64,000 nucleotides of DNA. Origin: Alviniconcha marisindica (lineage: Eukaryota; Mollusca; Gastropoda; Provannidae). Shown here one piece after another: positions 1 to 13,330 of this stretch. The notes beneath the pieces were generated by a model. That model had not been told where the DNA came from, ran no database searches, and saw nothing but the letters and a program-made list of their open reading frames with translations. The position numbers and the translations under genes are program-made. Position 1 is the stretch's first letter. Each line of letters starts with the position of its first letter. The DNA lies in the NCBI GenBank assembly GCA_018857735.1, contig JABMCL010002130.1, positions 1,630,661-1,694,660 of the forward strand. Reading direction: 5' to 3'.

Positions 1-272
1 CATTACCTGTGAAACTTTCATAATCATGTTGTTGCTTTGTGTGTGTTTTTGGAGGGGAGGTGACAATGTCTTGAGTCCCTGTGAAACTCTCAACACAGAT
101 AGGAGGGGGTGACAACATCCTCAGTAGCTATGAAGCATTCAACATGTTGTTTTTTGTGTTTTTTGAGGGGAGGTGACAATGGTTGAAGGGGAAGTGACAA
201 TGGTTGAGGGGATGTGACAATGGTTGAGGAGAGGTGACATTGGTTGAGGGGAGGTGACAATGTCCTTGGTAC
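1..272 (-). repeat. Tandem copies of LONP2 exon 9 donor edge
   Basis: The plus-strand junction CCTGTGAAACTCTCGGCC (272-289) recurs in decayed form near 6-25 and 79-98 and weakly at 128-147. Copies are joined by GGGGAGGTGACAATG-type sequence that also repeats on its own at 170-265. Each copy holds the last coding bases and the splice-donor position of exon 9. Confidence 0.7.
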
Positions 273-461
273 CTGTGAAACTCTCGGCCAAGGGTGGTGG
301 CAATTGATCGGCCAATGCTGGTTTTGCCTACACCTGGCGGTCCAACAAAGCAGAGAATGGGTCCTTTGAGCTGGGTAGTCTTGATCTGACGCACAGCAAG
401 GTATTCCAACACTCGCTTCTTCAGCTTCTTCAGGCCATAGTGGTCATAGTCAAGGTCCTTT
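273..461 (-). CDS. LONP2: LONP2 exon 9 (Walker A)
   Basis: Encodes (R)[20 protein letters not shown], then [20 protein letters not shown], then [20 protein letters not shown] and FH(R). It holds the AAA+ Walker A P-loop GPPGVGKT. Acceptor GTTTCAG|A; donor CACAG|GTACCA, leaving two bases of an Arg codon. The next exon is outside the window. Confidence 0.94.
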
Positions 462-3400
462 CTGAAACATAACATTTAAAAGGCCAGTCATCAGTTTCTT
501 CTAACTATAAAGGTCAAGGTCCTTTCTGAAACACAACATCTGAAAGGTCAGTCACCAATTTCTTCCAACCATAGTGGTCATAGCCAAGGTCCTTTGTAAA
601 ACATGACATTCAAAAGATCACTCGCCAGTTTCTTCTATTTAACATAAATTTTAACTCTGCCAGTGCATGAATGGCAGGTCATTGACACCGGCAGTGACAC
701 GGCATTGACAAGTTCACCAGATGTTCACAAAGCAACTTCTAGTTCAAGGGAGATAACCCAAATAGTGTCAGAAACTAGACCCTGTAGCCTTGACCCTATG
801 ACCTCTGAACTGTTGATACAGTCAGTAAATTGTCACCACTTTCTTCTGCCACATTAATATAGGTACAGCCCCCTACATTTCATGGATCTGTCAGATTTTT
901 TTTGATTTTTTTTTTATCAATGTTTAATGCTTGCATGACAATGATGACATGATATGATTGCTGTATCCTTCCAACTTCTTCTAAGGGCTTTGTTGAATTC
1001 CTCCTCTGTGAGTTCATGGTTGGGGCCACTTTGTGCAAGCGTTCTGTTGAGATCACCCAGTATATGCTTCCTTTCCTCTAGGTTGTTCTGGTTGCTCTGT
1101 TGTATGAATCACCCAAAGTAAATCTTGACCTTTCTCTACATTGGTCTCCAGCCTTGCCCTGTTGGTGTCTTCTAAGTCCAGGTTTTGGTACGATCATTCC
1201 CCTCCATTTGTTGCTGGAATTGCCAGAACTGTGTCAGCATTGTTTCAGCACGGAGTTCTTCACAGACTATTTGCAAAGAACTAAGACAGTGCATAAGTGG
1301 ACTGAGAATTTGTCTGAACCAACAGGCATTTTTGGAGTACAATAGATCTAGACAGAGTAAACAAACTGCTTTTTTCTAACCCATGACAATGGCCTAAGAC
1401 ACTGGGACTGTGGATTTGGCTGAACCAACCAACATCTCTGGAGTACACCAGATCTGGAATTTAAAAAATGTAATCACCTAAGACATTGTGTTTGTGGACT
1501 GTGAATTTATCTGAAGAACAGGCATTTCTGGAGTACATCAGATCTAGACAGAGTCAAAAAATTTTTTTTTACAAGGACCTAAGACAGTGCAGTCAAAGCA
1601 GACACACCCTTAGATTTCAGCCAATCGCGTGCCACAGCATAATGAGCTGCCCACGTGTTTTGACAAGGCCTGAAATGGCCTGGCAAGCTTTCGTGCCAGA
1701 CACTGCAAGTGGTCAGTTGGCAGTGTTCGACATGGCTGAAAAGAAACCAGGAAAATGGAATTGTTGCTATGGCCAGTGTAAGTCAGACGAACGATACCCT
1801 GACAAATGTGCAGGTGTCACATTCTAGCCGCTTCCGAAGCCAAAAACAAGGCTGAAAGAGTGTAAAGCTGGGATCAAGGCTGTGGTCGACCCCATGGTCA
1901 ACTAAACCCAAGCGTGATAACAAAGAACTACTACATGTGTTCCAAGATATGTCAGCCTTAGTACAAAACGTATGATCCAATTAATTTATGCATGCATTCG
2001 GTTTTCTCTTTTGTAAGCTGTCAAGGTCAATGATTGTGTGCATGTGGTGGAAGTATAATTATTAGTGTAGGACTACATGGCTAAACTCAAAATACGTGCC
2101 GTATAATGGTCGAAATATTGTTCATTCACTTGAAACATTGTATTATCGGTTTAATAATAGTGCGGGTGTGTGGGTGCGTGTGTGCACGCACTACAGTAAA
2201 AAATCTTAAAATTCAGAGGAGGTTTTCAGTGGTATATATAATTGATGGCATACTACTCACATTTAGATGCTCATTACACTGAATATATTACATTGAGGAA
2301 CTAAGCAGTAATGAGAGTTTTGGCTGAAAATAAAGTGCTTTTAATTCTGTCAGTAATTCTCTACACGGCTCTAGTAAAACCAAAACCAAAATGTGTAGGC
2401 ATGCTCATGCAGACTACCAATAACTGCTGCATAAACTGTGACAGGCAGACATACTGTCATACACTGATCGACTGGCATACTGTGAAACAGAGACAGACAG
2501 ACAGGCAGACAGAGCATTTACAGACACACAACCACACTGAAACCCAGGGACACACATACACACACACACACATACACACACAAACTGTACTGTGTGGCAT
2601 GCCGGCTAAATCAGTGAAATATCCTACCTGTTCTGGTGCTTGTTATACAGTAAAATCCAACTTGACAGTGACATTCCACAGGGAAAAGTATCCAACGTTA
2701 AGTGTGCTCACAATGATAATAATATGTCACAAGTTCAGTCCCAGTTTCTAAGTAAATATATCAGTATGTATAATAAATGACCGAGCGGTGGCCAAAAGTT
2801 TTACTGTATCACTTATCAAAGGCATGGTGCTTTCAATATTTCTCTTGCAGGTCTTGAGTAACTTGTAGAAAGTGATCTGTCATAGTTAGCCTAAGTTTCT
2901 GTTCAGCATTAATTAAATTTCATTAATTCTACTAAACTAACACATGAAGAAATCTACACATAACAGAAGCAACACAAAAATTAACCCCAATCCCTGTGGC
3001 TATAACTGCACCGTCACAGATATAGAAGTAACACTGCCGTCTTCCATCCCCTCTTGTTTCGATGCTTCTCTCCACTACTAGGCCGGAGTTGGAGTTTGCT
3101 AGTTTCTAACTGTTCTGTGTAGAGGTGTGTGTGTGTGTGGGAGAGGGGGGGGGGTGTAATCTGGCACTCCCAACTGTTAGAGGTCTTGACCATCTGGGCT
3201 TTGGTCTTGACAAAACCTGGACCACTGCAGGAGAGAGGCTGGAAGTGTCTGTTTGGGTTACTAATTGCTTTGGCAAGCTGGAACCCGTTTCACCCTCCCT
3301 GGGATGTAAACTGTCCCTTCCCTTTCCCATCTGACCAAGGAGGGCGTGATAAGACTAACTGCAGACCATTTATATTATCAACACAGGGTCCTGTGTCTCA

Positions 3401-4606
3401 AAAGACCGCTTTGACCTTTGGGTGAGTTTTCTCTCACCAAAACCAAAGCCCGTCTATTTTAAAATAGGCGGGCTTTGACCAAAACACAACAGCGACAGGT
3501 CTCTCAGCGGCAAGAGATTGAGAGTACTTTTGGATTCGGCTGCAGCCATCTTTTCGGGTCGCTTGCCAGAGGGGCAGAGCTTACGGCTGGAAGTGGTGCA
3601 TTGTGGAGTGGTCTATTGTAGCAGAACCAATAAACAACTGCACAGACAGCTAACAACTTATCTTGCAGAAGTGACTATCTTTCACACTCCAGGCATAAAA
3701 CACTACACCAGCATTACAAATGTTACTGAACTGATTTTTAGCTGCCCCAATTAATCCTGGCATATATGTTGACTCATTTCGTTGACCAGTTTATAAAGAC
3801 AAGAAAAATGGAGTACTCAAAGCCCAATGACCCTCTGTCTTGGCTGCACTCTCAATTCTGTTCCACATGTAGTCTTCAACTCCCATCAACTGCTTTCCTG
3901 CATTATATCTATAATTGCCTCTGATCAGCCGGCTACAAACAAACTGTCAACACAGTCTTCATTGGCCAACACAGTTTTGTTTATCCAGAGGACTGTCTGA
4001 CCTTTCAACAACACAAGCTGAGCTTGCAAAAAAACATTTCTCATGGACTGCCTTGAATGAGAATCTCACTTGTCATGTTTCTGCTAACACTGCAGTTTTC
4101 ACAAACCATTGTTGGTCACACTCAGGTTAGAAACAAGAGGTAATTTAGTAAACACACATACAACATGAAAGATTAATTATCATTACATTTAATTAACTCT
4201 ATGTAATAAACAAAATCAAAATGAGTTCTTATTTTTGACACAATGTTTATGTATGTTTTATGACTGTGTGCCTGATTAAAACTTTTTCTAAAGACCCAGA
4301 ATTGTTCTTCATATGATCATGGTATGTTGCATGACTGAAAAAGGCTCTCTGCACTGTGTTAAAGGGTCATTTGCTACTTTCCTTAGGCATCATGGTCAGG
4401 GTTAGTGTTAAACAGGGTTAACCCTAACCCTTTTTGAAACATAAACTTTAAACGGTCATTCACCAGCTTCTTCACTCAAACACAAATATTAAACTTTAAA
4501 GGGTCACACACCAGTTTCTTCACTCAAACACAAACTTGAAAGGGTCACATTTAACCTTGGGCTGTGTGCATGCCTGTATGCTTTTGTAAATATGTTTGTA
4601 TGTGTA

Positions 4607-4674
<68 letters not shown>

Positions 4675-5506
4675 CTGGTGTGAGTGAGATGTTCGTATAT
4701 ATATATATATATAGACATACCTGTGTCACACAGCCTGCCTGGTGTGAGTGAGATGTTCATATATATAGACATACCTGTGTCACACACCTGCCTGGTGTGA
4801 GTGATGAGTATCATATATATAGACATACCTGTGTCACACAACCTGCCTGGTGTGAGTGAGATGTTCATATATATAGACATACCTGTGTCACACAACCTGC
4901 CAGGTGTGAGTGAGATGTTCATATATATAGACATACCTGTGTCACACAACCTGCCTGGTGTGAGTGAGATGTTCATATATATAGACATACCTGTGTCACA
5001 CAACCTGCCTGGTGTGAGTGAGATGTTCATATATACATATAGATATACCTGTGTCACACAACCTGCCTGGTGTGAGTGATGCCCACATACAGACACACCT
5101 GTCTCACATTACCCACCTGGAATCTGTGAGATGTTCAGCTACAGACATACCTGTCTCACACTACCCACATTAATGGCCTGAGTGATGTTCAGATATAGAC
5201 ACAGCTGTCTCACACTACCTACCTGGCCTGAGTGATGTCCAGACAATCCTTGCTGCTTTTGGTCCATGGCAAGTCCAGCATCAGCTCCAGGTAGTTCCTG
5301 ATCACACACACACAAACATGCACAGAGACACCTACCTGCCAGTATGTCCAGACAATCCTTGCTGCTTTTGTCCAGGGCAAGTCAGAACTCCGGGTGTTCC
5401 ATCACACACACACACAACACACAAACACCAACATCACACACACACACACACAACACACACACACACACACGCATGCACTGAAAACAGCTCAGTTGCATCC
5501 CCCCCC

Positions 5507-5569
<63 letters not shown>

Positions 5570-5597
5570 CACAGACAGCTCAATTCACCCTCCCCCC

Positions 5598-5654
<57 letters not shown>

Positions 5655-5716
5655 CCACACACACACACACACACCACACACAACACACACACACACACAC
5701 ACCACCACCGCACATG

Positions 5717-5752
<36 letters not shown>

Positions 5753-5781
5753 CATGCACAGAGATAGCTCAATGTTACATG

Positions 5782-5838
<57 letters not shown>

Positions 5839-5863
5839 CACAGAACCAGCTCAATGTTACATG

Positions 5864-5909
<46 letters not shown>

Positions 5910-8384
5910 CTCAATGTTGAAAGATACAGATAGCACAATGTTGCATATTATACACACAGCTGGATACATGGTGTTCAAACATGCACGAACACACCCATGT
6001 ACACACACATGCATGCCAACACACAGTCAGCAGACAGTTCACAGCATGCAACACACAAGCACATGTGCACACACACACGCACACACACACACACAGAGGC
6101 ATGTATGCATGCAGAGGCAGTCCAAACAAGGTTTGTCACCTTGGAAGGCAAAATACACCCCTTTGTGTGCCTAGATACTGTATGTCACTGTTACTGTCAG
6201 TATACTATAACTATTTTCCATGGCTGTTACTAAAAGTACATCAACATACCAAGTTTGGTCACAAAGTTATCACTGGTACAAAAAAGTATGATTCACAAAC
6301 ATTCAACAAATAAACATAAATGTATATTTTAACCACGGACATTGTTACAAAACAAGAAAGTCACACACACACACATGCACGCACGCACACATGTGCACAC
6401 ATGTGCACACACACACTTATATGCAAGGCAGTGTTGGAAGAAGAGTATTAGAAAAGATACAACAGGAAGAAAAAAAGAGTGGTTTGTAACTCTAAAAAAC
6501 ATATTTGGCTTTATTAGAATTCACACAGTTGATGCCAGTCAAGACAGTGTCTGTTGACACCTTTGTGTCAAGGGCCTGCTGAAGAAACTCCAGCTTTTTG
6601 TGGTTTTTCTTCTGTTTTTTGAGACCCCCCCCCCCCCTTCCATTATCGTCAGAATACAGAAGAGGAAGAAAGAACTGTGATATTGACCTTGAACACAGCA
6701 ATCATATACCCAAGTCAATACGTTTCACGAACAATACCACAAATTTGATGCCATTTTGGATGCTATTTATTTTATGACATCATATAATTTCTAATTTTAA
6801 AAAGATAAAGAATTTACACCCACCAAAGAAGTGAACATATTCCTGGGGTAAGTTTCTGTAAATATATACCTGTAAAACTCTTGACCAAGTGGTATATATT
6901 TTGGTGGTATATTTTTTCAGTAATTTTGCTTTAATTTTTCATCCTTTGCCCATTTCATTGATTTTTTGTAACCTCTTTATCTTGGACTGTGTGCTTACCC
7001 AGGTTGTCTAATCAGTTTAAAAATGACTGACCCAAAACAGGATACTGAGTTAAAAAACTGAAAGAAGGGCATAAAAAGCAGGAAAAAGTGCCTCTGTGTG
7101 CATACAAAACAGTTCCAAGAAAAAAATATTTTACTCTCTAAATATCCAATGAAAACATCAATATATCCCCCCCCCCCCACCCCCCACCCCCAACCTGACT
7201 GAAAAAGCTAGGGTGTACATTTCTGCACTTGATTAAACTCATCTTTCTGTCATCCATTTGTTTGTTTTCAAAAAGTTGCAAAGATCTGCAACTTTTGGAA
7301 AGTTGCAAATTTCTGTGATTGTCTGAACCCACCATCACTCAACATACACAGATCCATTTTTCATGCCATTAATAAAAAAACCAAACTTTCAACAAATCCT
7401 ACCATAAAACCTGCATATGACTGACCTGATCATGGCATGCTCTGGCATATGTTGTGGCATTTTCTTCAGTCGTCGTAGTTCCTTAGAGGCTGCTTTGTGG
7501 GCATGGGGAGGTAATGCTGCACTCCTGGAGTAGAACAGAGAGAAGCAACATCACTTCTGTTGCCACAGTGTATAGAACAGTTAGTAACTGGATTTTAACA
7601 TCCTGTCAACCACACAGGGTCACCTCAGGATGATCAAACTGACATAAGCAAATGCACACTTCCAAACTCTTCACATATATATGTATGTATACAAAACAAA
7701 ACACATACACAAACAGACACAAATGCTCTGTTTCTCCTTTCTTGCCCCAACAAAGACATTTTCTTTATCTTTTTCCCCAAATCAGCATGGTGACTGAATG
7801 AGGTTATGTCTTCTGCACCCAACAAATCATCACTATCACCAGCGCCATCCTCCACTGAAAGGGAGATAAAATGATACAAATCAACAACTAGTTAATATCA
7901 TGTGGGGTAGAGTGAAGAGTATGCACACCAAACAGTTTACAGCCACTGACTTGATTTTTTGCTCCATGTCAACAATTTCATCCACATCTTCCTCTCTGTC
8001 ATCTGTGTCATCATCTGAGACACGTTCCAGACTGCGGAATACTCTGCGCATATTGACTGGACGCCCAGCCTCTTTGCGTGTCACAATCTCCAGTTTCCCA
8101 TCGCTGCGAGCCTTCTTCAGCAGCTTCAGTCCCTGGTCACAGACACACAGAAATGAGTCTTGTGGCACGTTTTGTTACCACAGCACATTTTGTCACCAAG
8201 GTGTCACTAACACTAACCAAGGTGACAAAATGTGTCAGATTTGATGTACTGCTTGCACGTAAGGTTCACTCACTGCACAATTTGTCACTCTTTCACCAGT
8301 ATGACTACAATCCATCTTTCCTTTATCATCGATGTATCTATGTGTGTTTGTGTGTGTGTGTGCATGTGTGTGTGTGTTTCCATA

Positions 8385-8450
<66 letters not shown>

Positions 8451-11400
8451 GTGTTGCACTGTGTTGTGTCTTATTATCCCCGTGTCAATCAAAGTTAAAC
8501 TGAAATTCTGTATTGCTTTGAGTAGACTGCAAGGCTACTGCTGCCTGTAGCTCTGTGAGCTGTGTCAAGTATGACAGAGACTGAGTGATCATGTGGTTTG
8601 ATCGCGTGTTGTGTATGTCCTGTAGATATGTCTGATGGAATTATTAGTATGGTTTGATGAGGCTGAAGGAACATGGACTGACTTTAGGTGTGATGACTGT
8701 TTTTTCTTCTTCTTCAAAATGTGCCATTGTACAACACCTAGTGGAGTTTATAGTGTAATATGTGCCTGACAAGTTTTTGGTATGATTATTATTTTCCCAG
8801 CTACTCTAAAGCCATATGAACATTGTGTTGAACTTCCTTTGCAAGTTGTCACTTCTAACCCCAACAAGCTTTGATCCTTCCACTGACAATAAAACCCTGC
8901 TAACAGCTTTTCTTTAATTATAGAAGGTTACTCCACTGTGTTGGCACACTGGTGTTCAAACTAAAGTAGAAAGTTGGTTTCTAATTTGAAGTTGGCTAAT
9001 TCAAATTGGAAACACAAAACATTGGCTGTCATTTTTGTTTCAAATGTTTACTATTAGGTCAAAAGGGGGTGTGGCACTTTGATTGTAGCACAACATCACT
9101 GACATAGTCGCAAAGCAAACATTAAAGCAGCAACATTTGTTTATTATTCAATGGATTCTGTCATTTTTGTTTCAAATGTTTACTATTAGGTCAAAAGGGG
9201 GTGTGGCACTGATCGTAGCACAACATCACTGACATCGTTGCAAAGCAAACATTAAAGCAGCAACATTTGTTTATTATTCAATGGATTCATCAAGTTTTCA
9301 AAAGAACTGAGAGCAATTTGCAGAGAAAAGTTTGATTGACTGTTTCTGAAGTTCAATGACTTGCACATCACTGGTGCTGAAAACAGAGTCTTGATTGTTT
9401 TGATGTTCTTTATTGTTTTAATACTATTCATTACTCTCTCTCTCACACACACACACACACACTCTCTCTCTCTTTCACTCACTTATTCATGCCTGTATGT
9501 ATACAAATGATGCCTGTAATTTTATACTTACTCATTAGTAGCTTCGCAAGGACTAGTTGTTAGACAGGTTTTTGACTGAACCTAAACTACAGTCCTTGTA
9601 AAAGAAAGTTTTAGAGTTCGAGTTTGAGTTCTCTGTCTCTCTCAGACAGAGAGAGAGAGACTGATATTTTCGAGTGATTGCCATTGCAATGACTGGTCAT
9701 TTGAGACAAACTAACAAGCCCTGGTCATGGAGACACACTAACAAGCCCTGGTCATGGAGACACAGAAACAAGCCCTGGTCATGGAGACACAGAAACAAGC
9801 CCTGGTCATGGAGACACAGAAACAAGCCCTGGTCATGGAGACACAGAAACAAGCCCTGGTCATGGAGACACATAACAAGCCCTGGTCATGGAGACACAGT
9901 AACAAGCCCTGGTCATGGAGACACACTAAACAAGCCCTCTCATGGAGACACACTAACAAGCCCTGGTCATGGAGACACACTAACAAGCCCTGTCATGGAG
10001 ACACCATAACAAGCCCTGGTCATGGGACAACTAAACAAGTCCCTTGTCAAAGAAAGTTAGATCAGAGCCTGTTCTAGACAAGAACAAGCCTGATCATGGA
10101 GACCATAACAAGCCTGGTCATGGAGACACACTAACAAGCCCTGGTCATGGAGACACACTAACAAGCCCTGGTCATGGAGACACATAACAAGCCCTGGTCA
10201 TGGAGACACAAAACAAGCCCTGGTCATGGAGACACACAAAACAAGCCCTGGTCATGGAGACACAGAAACAAGCCCTGGTCATGGAGACACAGAAACAAGC
10301 CCTGGTCATGGAGACACACTAAACAAGCCCTGGTCATGGAGACACACTAACAAGCCCTGGTCATGGAGACACACTAACAAGCCCTGGTCATGGAGACACA
10401 GAAACAAGCCCTGGTCATGGAGACACAGAAACAAGCCCTGGTCATGGAGACACACTAACAAGCCCTGGTCATGGAGACACACTAACAAGCCCTGGTCATG
10501 GAGACACAGAAACAAGCCCTGGTCATGGAGACACAGAAACAAGCCCTGGTCATGGAGACACACTAACAAGCCCTGGTCATGGAGACACACTAACAAGCCC
10601 TGGTCATGGAGACACAGAAACAAGCCCTGGTCATGGAGACACACTAACAAGCCCTGGTCATGGAGACACACTAACAAGCCCTGGTCATGGAGACACACTA
10701 ACAAGCCCTGGTCATGGAGACACACTAACAAGCCCTGGTCATGGAGACACACTAACAAGCCCTCATCATGGAGACACACTAACAAGCCCTGGTCATGGAG
10801 ACACACTCAATCAAGACACAGCCCTGGTCATGGAGACACACTAACAAGCCCTGGTCATGGAGACACACTAACAAGCCCTCATCATGGAGACACACTAACA
10901 AGCCCTCATGGAGACACACTAACAAGCCCTGGTCATGGAGACACACTAACAAGCCCTCATCATGGAGACACACAACAAGCCCTGGTCATGGAGACACACT
11001 AACAAGCCCTCATCATGGAGACACAACTAACAAGCCCTCATCATGGAGACACACTAACAAGCCCTGGTCATGGAGACAAACTAACAAGCCCTGGTCATGG
11101 AGACACACTAACAAGCCCTGGTCATGGAGACACACTAACAAGCCCTGGTCATGGAGACACACTAACAAGCCCTTCATGGAGACACAAACAAGCCCTGGTC
11201 ATGGAGACACACTAACAAGCCCTGGTCATGGAGACACACTAACAAGCCCTGGTCATGGAGACACACTAACAAGCCCTGGTCATGGAGACACACTAACAAG
11301 CCCTGGTCATGGAGACACACTAACAAGCCCTGGTCATGGAGACACACTAACAAGCCCTCAGTCATGGAGACACAGAAACAAGCCCTAACCCTAGCTGTGC

Positions 11401-13236
11401 TTGAATTGTCTTTGCTCCATGCACTAGTTTTCAACAGCTAATAATATTACAGCATAATATATGCCACAATGTTACCATAATATATATGCTATGATTATAC
11501 ATTTTATGATCACTTCCTCGAGATGTTATAGATTAAATCTTATAGTCAATTTCTTCAGATGTTTGAAGAAAACACAGAACAGCCAAAAGAAAAAAGAAAG
11601 AAAAAAAGTGGAAGTTGCACTATTAAGCAAACTTGAGTTTAAACACCAAGTGACCACGGCTAGGGGGAAGGGATGGAGGCGGGGGATGAACGGATGAGAA
11701 CAATGAGGTGCCAGTGTATCCAGAGGACAGGAAGTAGGATGGAGGGAGGGGAGTGAGAGGTGTAGTGGTGAGTAGGGGATGGGAGGGCCAATAAGGGCCG
11801 GTTGTTTAGGTGAGGAGGTGGAGAAAACTGTGAAGGGACGGAGACAGGGAGAGAATCTGGCACTCTGCATAACGCCAGCAAAACTGCAGCATCTCACCGC
11901 TAACATGGCCAGTCTGTTTGATTTTGGAGCGTTTCTGTCAGAATGGGGACTGCCTAAAGCTGTCGACAAGGCTCTAGGCAATGAAGGCTACACCTCCAAC
12001 GCAGCCTTACTGGGCCTCACAGAAGAGGACACTGGCAGCGTCAGTGAGCTGAAGAAGGAGGACATGGCGGCCAGTTGCAAGCCGACGGGGGTGGCTAAAT
12101 CATGGTATTATTGTGCTAAGCTGGACCTCCAATCAGCATATCGTTCTGTGCCGATCCACCCTGACAATTACACAGCCACAGGGTTAGCATGGCGCTTTGA
12201 AGGTGAAGACACTGACACATACCTGTTTGATGCTTCGTTACCCTTTGGTTCTGCTTGTGGGCCCTTGCATTTCAGCCGGCTTTCCAACGCTATTAGACGT
12301 ATGATGTATTGCAAAGTTTACAAAGGTGTTGTCAGCTACAGAGAGATTTCTTTTTGGCTTGTGAGACCTACGAGGAATGCAATGAGGCGCCGCTCTACTT
12401 GATCAACCTTGTTAGAAAGCTAGACTTACGGGTGAGTTCGAAAAAATGGTTAGTCTTACCAAGCAGGTCACATTTTTAGGTGTAGACATTGATACGAATG
12501 ATTGTGTGCTGTCCTTTGGGGCAAACAAGCTGAAACTGCTGCATGATAAACTGAAGGCTTTTAAGCACAGGCAAAGGGCAACAAAGTGCAACTGCAGAGC
12601 CTTGCTAAAAATTAGTCAAGCAGAACAGTTCTGAACCCTTTGAAATTTGTCAATGTTTGACCACACATCAGAAGCATACTGATGCAGGAAAATCTAAAAG
12701 CACACACACAGGAAACCTTGCACAGAGCCACACACACATTCTGATAGGCATCTTTTGCCTGTGGCACTGTAAGAAGCCCTGAGATTTTAGACAGGAGTGG
12801 AACAAAAGGCCTCCCTTTAGAGACACTGATACAGAAAAGCCTAGAACAACACAGAGGCAAGCACACACAGAGAGAACCCCAGGAGTTTTTTGAGGGGCAG
12901 CTTCTGTTTGTGCCACTGTACCTCTATCTGTCTCATGAGCAGTGGCAGAGCTTTCTTGAAGCGCTGTGTCAGGTCCACTGCATCCAGTACCTGCAGCTTC
13001 TCAGCATAGGATGCTTTGACCATTGTGCTGCAGATGTCAGGTAGGTGTTCGCTTGGCAAGCTGGCAAGCAGTCTCTGAGCAATTGAAAAAGTGGTCTTTT
13101 AATAATAATAAAGCACTGAACAATACAAACATAATCAAACACACATATTGTCCTTCAAGATAAAGACTTATCAATTTACCAAACAACCAACAAATAATAT
13201 ACACATCAACACATATTATAACATAACTGACTTTGC

Positions 13237-13330
<94 letters not shown>

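Larger units (their letters stand above)
462..5222 (-). other. LONP2 intron 8: contents
   Basis: Holds exon-9 acceptor copies, a LINE scrap, a ~95-bp tandem repeat, a THAP-like pseudogene, hairpins at 3.4 kb, a (GT)n run at 4608-4673 and the exon-8 donor array. I recognise nothing in 1980-3100, apart from (CA)n near 2555, or in 3480-4400. Confidence 0.7.
5298..7425 (-). other. LONP2 intron 7: contents
   Basis: Exon-8 duplicate, (CA)n blocks at 5400-6100 and near 6360-6415, and two copies of the mollusc-type GACCTTGA...CCAAGTTTGGT dispersed repeat (about 6130-6290 and 6680-6720). Nothing is recognised at 6720-7420 except C runs near 7169. Confidence 0.6.
8133..12921 (-). other. LONP2 intron 5: contents
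   Basis: (GT)n at 8341-8450, a 132-bp tandem duplication (9026-9287), a LINE 3' tail (9480-9700), the 27-bp minisatellite (9703-11390) and a DIRS-like fragment (11905-12634). At 12680-12900 two loose copies of GCTTTTCTG.ATCAGT-like sequence are seen. Nothing is recognised at 8500-9020. Confidence 0.7.

Noticed and set aside
2311..2751. 146-residue frame starting [20 protein letters not shown]
   Set aside because: It starts like a signal peptide, but most of it spans CAGA/CA repeats and no domain is recognised. Unsupported as a gene.
5318..5933. His/Thr-rich and Cys/Val-rich open frames
   Set aside because: Direct translation of (CA)n/(GT)n. The same applies near 8.3, 13.2, 37, 49.6-50.2, 58.8 and 59.9 kb.
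7770..7858. Acidic segment [20 protein letters not shown] as an extra LONP2 exon
   Set aside because: It has a plausible acceptor, but joining it to exon 6 gives a wrong frame and an early stop, whereas exon 6 to exon 7 matches LONP2 exactly. A rare alternative exon is not excluded.
10226..11002. 258-residue open frame of PWSWRHTNK repeats
   Set aside because: The 27-bp unit is a multiple of three, so all frames stay open on both strands. There is no non-repeat domain, start context or splice evidence.
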